From Cryphonectria parasitica EP155 (lineage: Eukaryota > Ascomycota > Sordariomycetes > Diaporthales > Cryphonectriaceae), in the NCBI RefSeq assembly GCF_011745365.1, contig NW_024468909.1, positions 6,882,001-6,946,000 on the forward strand: DNA of 64,000 bases, in the 5' to 3' direction. Under the pieces are notes generated by a model. It was given only the letters and a program-made list of their open reading frames with translations. It was not told the DNA's origin and did not search any database. Both the position numbers and the translations under genes were made by a program. Of the stretch, positions 58,001 to 64,000 are shown in pieces (the stretch's first letter is position 1; every line of letters begins with the position of its first letter).

Positions 58001-61000
58001 AGAAGATTATCAAATTAATCGAGATTATGCAGCAAGCAGGCGCAAGCTAGGCTTCTTTTCATAATGCGCTCGAGAGCTTCCGAACTAACAAGCCTACTGA
58101 GAAGAACTGGAAAACCCTCTTATTCCGCATATCTACTTCTCTGTCTCTGGATAAGGTAAAGCGCTTTAATGATGCTCTGCGCATCTATTTTACCAATGCT
58201 GAGATTGTTGAGTACAATATGATTCATCTGGAACATCTCAATAGGCTTGTGATCCAGAGTATTGCTATCAATACAGAACTACAGGCGCATACGGTTTCTT
58301 CTTGAGATGCTAGCAATCTGCACAACTCTTTGCTGCTCTGTATTAGTGCTAAAGTTATACTTATGGATAATATATGGATTGATGTTAGCTTAGTGAATAG
58401 TGTTATCAGCACTGTTTATAATATTATTTAGTTTGCTGAGATTGAGGATTCTTGCAAATACCAGCCTTTTGTTATACTTGTTAAGATGAATAGCTATTCT
58501 GAGCTATGCTGCTTCTCAGAGAATCACGAGATCCCTTTCAATATAGTTCTCATCTTTCTTGCTTATTAGGACTTTCTCAAGGGAAATGCTTCTTGCTTGT
58601 ATACTCAGTTTCCGTTAATCATTGTATATGCTATTACTGTATACAAATTGCAGAGCTCTATGCTGAACTAGGCTGTGATGAATATCTCTTTCAAGAACTT
58701 TGCGCCTGGTCTGATATATGTGGCAGTATCTTGCATAACTTGTCTGAAAGGGCTGATGTTTGATGAGCCCTTTTATCTTTCTAATCTCTGTATTAAGAAG
58801 GACTAGGTAGGAGCTTGCTGTGCTAGGGATTATCAGAGACGAAAGGATGCAGGCTAGCTCTTCAAGCCTCGCTTAGCTGCTCACTCTCAGCAGTTCCAGC
58901 CCCAGCAACTGCAGTCTTCCCAGTATAGTGGCAGCCTAGCAGTTGATGATGCTCAGTAGAGGCTGGAGAATCTTTATAACTAGCTTAGGTAGCATATATA
59001 AAGGTTTTGAAGCATCTTAATTGATAATGCTTTTCTCTAATACTCTGAGCTCTAGATCTCATATTAAGATTATACCAAAGATAGTATATATATATTTGTA
59101 CTCGTTTCTTTATAAATTTAAGGCTGTATTGCAACTATATGCATTTATAACTGCTTCATATCATGCATATACTAGATTTAAGTATACTTATTACTATTTT
59201 ATATTATAAGTATATTAGATTTCAGTGTACTTGCTACTGCTTCATATTACAAGTATACTAGATTCCAGTGCACTCTCAACTGCCTTATATTACGAGTGCA
59301 TATAGCTTGGAAGCTTTCAAGCCTTGCCAAGTGGAGTAAATAAACACCCCTCCTCCTCTCTCTTTGCATTTTTAGAAATCTTAGTCTTTCCTTCCTTTCT
59401 TAATAATAATACCTATATTAATGCATTTATTTATTATGCTTTTCAGATACTCAAATTATTAATTATTACATTGTTATCAGATTGATTATTATATCTTTAT
59501 TACAAGCTGCATCAGAAGCTGTTTTTGGATCAGCTTAAGGTAGTATGCTTCTCTTAATGCAGCTTCCTCTCTCTTCGCATCATTAAGCTGGCTGGCTAAT
59601 GCATTTCTGTCTGCAGGCTTAATTGCTTAGGAGGCGATCTATGCTTCTCTTGAAGCTATACAGGAGTAGTTCTCTAAGGGCACCCTGCTTATCAATACTC
59701 AAGTTGTTAAATTGATAGCAGCTACTGCAATTAGACTACTTATAGTCAATTCGATGTATTGCAAGAGCCTGGAAGGCTTTAGCTTCCTATATAGCACTTC
59801 AGCAGTAATGAAGAATTTGATTTCAGCTCTTATCCAAGCTTCTAGCATATTAGCTTTGATTCTGTATTAATGCTATACTCAGAGATATAAGCTCTGGATG
59901 GATTGTATGGTTGTATTCTGCAGCATAGTTGATTCTATTCCTCTCTGTGCTAACTGCTACTATAGCAGAGGAACGGATTGTTGCTTGTAGGATCTACAGA
60001 TGCGAGATGATTCTCAGGGATCCCAGATTCTATATGTAACAGTTGCGCAAGCAGAGGCTCTCGAGCTTCTGGAGGAGGATTAATCATTCAGCGAGACTCA
60101 ATCCCTTGCTGGATAGGCACTTGTAGAGCACCTCTGCTGTTAGGCTGAAGCCCTTAGTAATGGAGACTGTGGTTATCTGATATAGGCGCTGGTGAGGAAG
60201 ATAAAGCTCACTGGGAAGGAAGAGGATGATCATACAGCGGTAGAGAGGGAGGAGCAGCAGCAGCAGGAGGAGGAGGAGCAGCAGGAGGAGGAGCAGCAGG
60301 AGAAGAATGTTGCAATGCTAGATATAAGCTGCAACCTCTTCATGGGAGACGAGAAGAGCTAAGGCGAGAAAGGAGAGTCTTCGGAGGCGCATGCTTCTAT
60401 TGTTCGCACATCTGAACTGCCTGCCTGTAAAGAGGAAGCATATCTTAACAACGCTTCTGTGAGGAACTCAGCTGATATTGAGCTTGAGATAGCTTCTCTC
60501 CAGCTGGCTTCTCTTGAGAAGGCTACTTCTCAGCCTAGCGATGATGAAAGCTGGTTGTGCAATCAAGATGATAAATTTGCTGAGTTATCTATCTTTGCTT
60601 CAAGCTTAGCTCTGGTTCTCATTTACAGCTCTGGCTCTCTTCCTCCTTTCGAGATCAGCTCTATGCAACCTCAAAGGAGGCTAGGCTAGATGTTGCTTGC
60701 AAGCTAGATGCGGAAGGAGTGATGCTAATATCAAGAGCCTGTATATCATCAGTCTGTATATAGTTGCTTTTCTGTTGTTGCTTTCTATTGTTGCTTTCTG
60801 TTATCTGCTTTTCTATTTATTTCATATATTCCACTATTATGTACTCTTTGAAGTGCTAAGTAGCAAGCTGAATGAGATTGCTAAATGATGATTATTGCAC
60901 TATTTCCCTTGAGAAGATATATGAAGACTGCTTAATTGATAAATATCATCAGAAAGGGTGGCTATATAGATAGCTATGTGAGCAGCTATCAGAAAAATAA

Positions 61001-62454
61001 GCCCTATTTGCTGGAGAATATAGAAAAAAAAAAAGTTGAATCGAAATCGAAATTTCAAGTCCAGGATAAGTTTGTAAGATGCATTCATCATTCGATCGTA
61101 TTAAGAGTGCACTATAATAAGATGCACTCATCACTCGATCATATTAAGAGTGCACTGTAATAAGATACACTCGTTACTCGTACCAATCAAGAGTACATAG
61201 AACTCTTCCAGTCCAGCCGTACCCTCCAGTAGCAGGCTGCTTTCGTTACAGCATCCACTCCGTTAATCCCTTAACCATTCCAGCTGGCAATTAAATAATA
61301 AAAACAGGGCTGGCAATTGAATATAAAAACAGTGGCTGGCAATTGAATGAGCCCCCTAGGATATAGATTTAAATATACGAAAAAATTTGGTGTACTCCCC
61401 AGAGCGTGCGGAGGGCTGTAGTATACCAAATTTAGTGGAACGGTTTCGTATATTTTATCTCTTTCCCCTCCGTCTTTCCCGTCGGAAGAAAGATAAGATA
61501 ATGGGCACCATTTATAAAGCAGACATGGATCCGTAGATATGGATAACGACAACTTACGATGAGCTGGCACCGTACCGCAGTTGGTAGCGGCACACTCCAC
61601 GGCTGAGCCCCAACCCTCGGCGTACCCGTCGCTGGTCGACAGCGTCGACACGACGGCGCCGTTGAGGGAGACTGTCTGGGTGTAGTTTCCGGTGGACGAG
61701 TCATATTGGTCTAATCGTGAGAAACGGTCAGAGTGGGTTCCGTGAACTACGTATGAAAGACTCGATACAGCCCGGAGGGTTTCCGTTGCTAAACAGAAGA
61801 AAGAAGAGAAGATTACTCACAGAGCATGGTCACCTCTTGGGCAGTCGCGGCTGCGTGGGTTTCTCCTTCGATCACCTCTTGCGATGTGGCTGTAGTAATC
61901 GTTCAAGTCAATTCAGCGCACGTTCAATTTTGTTGACGGACTAAAGGAGAGAATCACGTACGGCTAGTCTCCTTGAGCGTATAGGCAAAGACGCTCCAGG
62001 TGGTATCTGTGCATTCCTGTAATAAGTAGCAATTGTTAGTCTTTTCTCTTCTGATTGAGTTATGACTGTCTGACAAAGATAAAAAATATTGGCCCGATAG
62101 AATATAAGGTACGAATATATAAAGCCAGGAGGACAGGTGAACATACATAACAATCCGCAATGCTCTGAATCAGATCGCCATCGGACCTGCATTAGTAGTG
62201 TCAGCACTCGAATCTCCCTGCGGTAGTTCATTAACCATGAGAAACACTGGACCAACTTACGTTCCCATGCCAACCCACAGAGAGAGGTCCCCTTCGTTGC
62301 CTGACGGGGCATCGGGCAGGATGAGGGTGGCCGTGGCTGACGTGATGTATGTGCCCGAGGACGTGGGCCCAGTGCTGAAGAATGGTCCGTCGGCAGCCTT
62401 GACGGCCACTGCAGCAGCCGCGAGGACGGAGAGAACTTGAGCACGAGAAGGCAT
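52041..62454 (-). CDS. secreted eqolisin-like (peptidase G1?) protein, last intron invaded by a transposon
   Basis: Six exons: 62454-62261, 62186-62147, 62016-61962, 61889-61821, 61710-61558 and 52195-52041, 221 aa in total; all junctions are GT-AG and in phase. A signal peptide (MPSRAQVLSVLAAAAVAVKA) precedes SLWVGMGTSDGDLIQSIADC, TWSVFAYTLKETS, GNYTQTVSLNGA, GWGSAVECA and QWINAEIVLSGADPDYIDTL. The WVG, L-x-Q and W-I-x-x-E elements recall the glutamic peptidases (Gln and Glu catalytic) with their beta-sandwich fold. The match is partial, so activity is uncertain. The last intron is 9,362 nt and contains a Helitron on the other strand. Splice donor (GTAAGT at 61557) and acceptor (CACACCAG before 52195) are intact, so the gene could still work if the long intron is spliced. 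Confidence 0.8.
52262..52325 (+). repeat. left inverted repeat of the insertion
   Basis: AACGGAGTGGATGCTGT and on to GAGTTCT; it matches the reverse complement of 61199-61264 over ~65 bp with about a dozen changes, mostly transitions (G/A, C/T). Confidence 0.85.
52549..52567. repeat. GC-rich hairpin near the element's left end
   Basis: CCAGGGGATCTCCCCCTGG: a 7-bp perfect stem around a five-base loop, just after three copies of GCGCTGCAGGC-like sequence (52503-52540). Helitrons use short palindromes near their ends; whether this is a terminal or subterminal signal is unclear. Confidence 0.6.
52805..52839. repeat. (AAAC)n microsatellite
   Basis: Tandem AAAC/AAAT units inside the insertion. 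Confidence 0.85.
52936..53107 (+). repeat. left array of a 43-bp repeat, four copies
   Basis: Units begin at 52936, 52979, 53022 and 53065, each exactly 43 bp. Each has the pattern TATACTC / ATTTCAG / GCACTC / CTAGCTTTCGTTACAAG with many transitions. Related units recur at 59168 and, inverted, at 61081. Confidence 0.85.
53103..59001 (+). pseudogene. Helitron Rep/Pif1-helicase, inactivated by nonsense mutations
   Basis: One reading frame can be followed from about 53.6 to 59.0 kb with no frameshift but many TAG/TGA/TAA codons. In order it shows: an N-terminal Cys-containing segment (CCNYSKIKS, in another frame at 53.33 kb); PLVDFLCYEQHMN (54.19 kb); the Helitron_like_N hallmark SAADLHW (55.73 kb); the HUH nickase motif T-H-I-H (55966-55977); IAKYCFKAE (56.48 kb); and a Pif1-type helicase, with INGQTIHSLYQIP (57.66 kb), the Walker B region as IINKKLIIL, SNFYQLSPV and YAITVYKLQS. 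Compared with the usual IIDE, GDFYQLPPV and HKSQG motifs, the changes are G-to-A and C-to-T. Intact relatives nick DNA and unwind it for rolling-circle transposition. This copy cannot make the protein. Confidence 0.88.
59168..59296 (+). repeat. middle array of the 43-bp repeat, three copies
   Basis: Units at 59168, 59211 and 59254, each 43 bp (TATACTAGATTYCAGTGYAC and so on, to ATTACAAG); a weaker copy precedes at 59125. It lies between the two decayed ORFs of the element. Confidence 0.85.
59520..60689 (+). pseudogene. second, accessory ORF of the Helitron, decayed
   Basis: A single frame carries from about 59.5 kb to the stop at 60689 with roughly ten in-frame stops. It contains PLCANCYYSRGTDCCL (59943-59990), a Cys-x2-Cys-x8-Cys pattern. 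A Gln/Glu-rich repeat (60241-60303) follows and then an open C-terminal portion (60459-60689) with a Ser/Leu/Glu pattern. Proteins with a CANC-type motif often accompany fungal Helitron genes, to my recollection; their role is unknown. It could also be a captured host gene fragment. The start is approximate. Confidence 0.55.
61081..61198 (-). repeat. right array of the 43-bp repeat, inverted, 2.7 copies
   Basis: Units at 61081, 61124 and 61167 (43-bp spacing). Read on the minus strand they share TGCACTCTTAAT and TTACAGTGCACT with the left array. The array ends directly at the right inverted repeat. Confidence 0.8.
61199..61264 (-). repeat. right inverted repeat of the insertion
   Basis: Reverse complement reads AACGGAGTGGATGCTGTAAC and on to GAGTTCT, pairing with 52262-52325. 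The differences are mainly G-to-A or C-to-T on this copy, suggesting heavier RIP-like change here. Confidence 0.85.
61283..61352. repeat. 26-bp tandem repeat, 2.7 copies
   Basis: GCTGGCAATTGAATATAAAA plus CAGTG-like units start at 61283, 61309 and 61335, just outside the right inverted repeat. Confidence 0.85.
61371..61455. repeat. short inverted repeat, MITE-like or hairpin
   Basis: AAATATACGAAA plus AAATTTGGTGTAC (61371-61395) pair with GTATACCAAATTTA plus GTTTCGTATATTTT (61420-61455), leaving a ~10-base bulge in the right arm and a ~24-base loop. It lies in the same intron, about 100 nt from the splice donor. Confidence 0.7.
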
Positions 62455-63911
62455 TGTGTTGTATGTGTGTGCGTGTTGCTCCTTATTGACTGTTATTAAT
62501 TAGTGTAAAGATTGGGATGTTTCAACCGTGTTGACTAGACTGAGAGAGAGAAAGAGAACAGAAACCACTTTACATTTATAGACTGGCGATCCCCTCTATC
62601 GAATATATGTATATGCTCAACAAGCATCGATGACGTCTAGCATCAGAATACAGGAGCCCCTTTCTCTTTGATATCATGCGGTTCCCAACATAATCTACGT
62701 GTTAATCAACCCCAGCCCGATGCTCTCCATTGGCGGCAATTCCTGGTCTGCCTCACACGCCTCGCTATGCGTCTATCGTTCCATCGTATGTCACAACTGC
62801 GGCGAGAGGTCGCCCGTGGATGGCTCAAGGAGGCTAGATGCTTCCTGACCTGGTTGGTGGTAGTGGATTACAGCTATAGCGCTGTGCCCATGTATACTCT
62901 TATAAGAAGCAAGATTTTATTACTATATACCAACAATGTTGCTTTCTGGTTCGCATGGATGCCCGGAAGCCTGGGAGCCACACAGGACGTGTTGCTCATG
63001 GAGGGGGCAGCAGCCACAGCTACTGTCGGCAAATGCAAAGCTGGGGAGGATTTCCCCAGATCTGCATGCATTAAGCGAAGGAGACGTTGCAGCGCAAGTA
63101 CCGCCGACCCCTCCCTCCCTCCCTGAAAGGGGGACAAGTCAAAGTTACAAGAGGTTTAGTGCTATTTTCCCTCCAATCGGACAACCAACGTTTTGGCTTA
63201 GTCGGGCCATATTTGGTAAGTTATGATTTTCATATACAGTTAAATGCTGTTTGATTCTGGATGTGCAATGCGACATGCTGCAGTGATCGGTCTGCGGTAC
63301 ATGATTACGAGCGAATCCAAACGCTGGCCATCCTGGACGTACATGGTAGATATGCGCTTAAGCCCCGTGGACTGGTCCAGCCCGTTGAACAGTCACTCTC
63401 CAGGCGCCAACGACCTTCGCCGTTTGGAAAAGATCAATGCCATTCAAAGGACAAGACTCCCTTTAAAGTACATCATCCCGAAGGCTACTTAGCATTACTA
63501 CCCAGTCAAAAGAGAAAAGGAGTTGAGTTCGGCACAGGATGCTCGTAGTGGTCGAAGGCAGGGGGCGAGATTCACGAAGGATTGTACCTAGAGTACGAAA
63601 ACGAATGCTCGCAGGTGAACATATCTGCTCCATATAGACCTTATCCCATCTTTCTCAAAAAGAGGGAGAGGTACAAAGGTTGGAATGCAAGATGGTCAAC
63701 CAATTCCAGAGCAAGTAGTGCTTTTTCATCAATTGAACTCTTCTATCCCCACTCCCTGCAGAGATGGAGTAAAATTTCTGCCCAAAAAAGGCGAATTTGG
63801 TCTAGTTATTCGTGCAGTGACAAGCCGCATGTTTGTCGCCACCAGCTTGCGATTTTTTGATGCCACTTACAACCATCCTCCAGGCACATGAATCTCGCTC
63901 AGAAGGACATC
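62455..63911. other. intergenic, promoter of the secreted-protein gene
   Basis: No gene supported on either strand. It contains a TATA box for the minus-strand gene at 62575-62580 and probably the 3' region of the partial gene at the window edge. Confidence 0.5.
62575..62580 (-). promoter_or_regulatory. TATA box of the secreted-protein gene
   Basis: TATAAA on the minus strand, about 120 bp before the start codon at 62454. Confidence 0.5.
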
Positions 63912-64000
63912 TCATGGAGTGAGCCAGATACAGATATCGTACGTGGCAACGTCGTCATAGGTTCCCTTCCCGTCGTCCCAGGAGGCACAAAGCCCGGCCT
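63912..64000 (-). CDS. partial 3' end of a gene cut by the window edge
   Basis: The minus-strand frame from the window edge reads CASWDDGKGTYDDVATYDI then CIWLTP and a TGA at 63914-63912. The residue mix and codon use look coding, unlike the neighbouring DNA. The two Cys and the aromatic/Asp-rich pattern suggest a secreted or disulfide-bonded protein. I do not recognize the family; only 28 residues are visible. Confidence 0.4.
   Translation of the reverse strand, partial: AGLCASWDDGKGTYDDVATYDICIWLTP

Larger units (their letters stand above)
52262..61264 (+). mobile_element. RIP-like-mutated Helitron bounded by inverted repeats
   Basis: An AT-rich ~9.0-kb insertion inside the last intron of the secreted-protein gene. 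It encodes, on +, the decayed Helitron Rep/helicase (53.1-59.0 kb) and a second decayed ORF (59.5-60.7 kb). Its edges are a ~65-bp imperfect inverted repeat (52262-52325 and 61199-61264). Inside are arrays of a 43-bp repeat and a GC-rich hairpin at 52549. Conserved-motif changes and nonsense codons are all of the C-to-T or G-to-A kind, as expected from RIP. No target duplication is obvious, in keeping with Helitrons, but Helitrons normally lack long terminal inverted repeats. The inverted repeats may therefore belong to an older element in which the Helitron is nested. The exact Helitron ends are unresolved. Confidence 0.85.

Noticed and set aside
61081..61198. CRISPR-like regular repeats
   Set aside because: The 43-bp units are contiguous with no spacers and lie in a eukaryotic transposon; they are tandem repeats.
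52262..61264. Retrotransposon or LTR element as the source of the AT-rich insert
   Set aside because: No reverse transcriptase, integrase or long direct repeats are visible; the motifs are Helitron Rep and Pif1 helicase.

Overview
The window is nuclear DNA of a filamentous ascomycete (Pezizomycotina, most likely a Sordariomycete; the species is not identifiable by eye). Evidence: short GT-AG introns, a HET-domain gene, a fungal Zn2Cys6 regulator, a CipC-like gene, an AcrB-type gene, a FLILHELTA-motif protein, and RIP-like decay of a transposon. It is gene-poor: about 13 supported protein genes in 64 kb, with gene-free stretches of 2 to 7 kb full of microsatellites and homopolymer runs.

Layout. 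1-9.5 kb is a compact housekeeping block: nucleoside diphosphate kinase (+), a mitochondrial Mrx11-like protein (-), a Rieske [2Fe-2S] protein (+), a long WW-domain protein (+) and the tRNA m1A58 methyltransferase catalytic subunit TRM61 (-). After a 3.7-kb gap comes a CipC-like stress protein gene (13.26 kb, +), a doubtful small membrane protein (14.4 kb, -), a three-exon HET-domain gene (15.7-18.2 kb, +) and an AcrB-like membrane/coiled-coil protein (18.8-22.0 kb, -). A 7-kb gap precedes the deadenylase CCR4 (29.2-31.5 kb, -). Then follow a large SAM-dependent methyltransferase (36.1-38.5 kb, +), a four-exon LYR protein of the LYRM5/ETFRF1 type with a 13-nt microexon and a 799-nt intron (38.75-40.12 kb, -), a mitochondrial-type hotdog thioesterase (40.5-41.5 kb, +), a small bZIP factor (44.1-44.65 kb, -) and a low-complexity-rich Zn2Cys6 regulator (47.1-50.0 kb, -).

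The most striking region is 52.0-62.5 kb. A six-exon gene for a small secreted, possibly eqolisin-like protein (-) has every exon and splice site intact, but its last intron is 9,362 nt long. That intron holds an AT-rich, RIP-like-mutated Helitron on the opposite strand. The Helitron_like_N region, the HUH replication motif and a Pif1-type helicase can be followed in one frame for about 5 kb through many nonsense codons. The insertion is bounded by about 65-bp inverted repeats, which is unusual for a Helitron. It carries arrays of a 43-bp repeat near the left end, between its two decayed ORFs, and in inverted orientation near the right end. The window ends inside the last exon of another minus-strand gene.

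The genes do not form one pathway. Shared themes are mitochondrial function (Mrx11-like, LYRM5-like, thioesterase), RNA metabolism (TRM61, CCR4) and regulation (bZIP, Zn2Cys6, AcrB-like, WW). All exon boundaries were derived by reading splice signals and frames; no transcript or database evidence was available.
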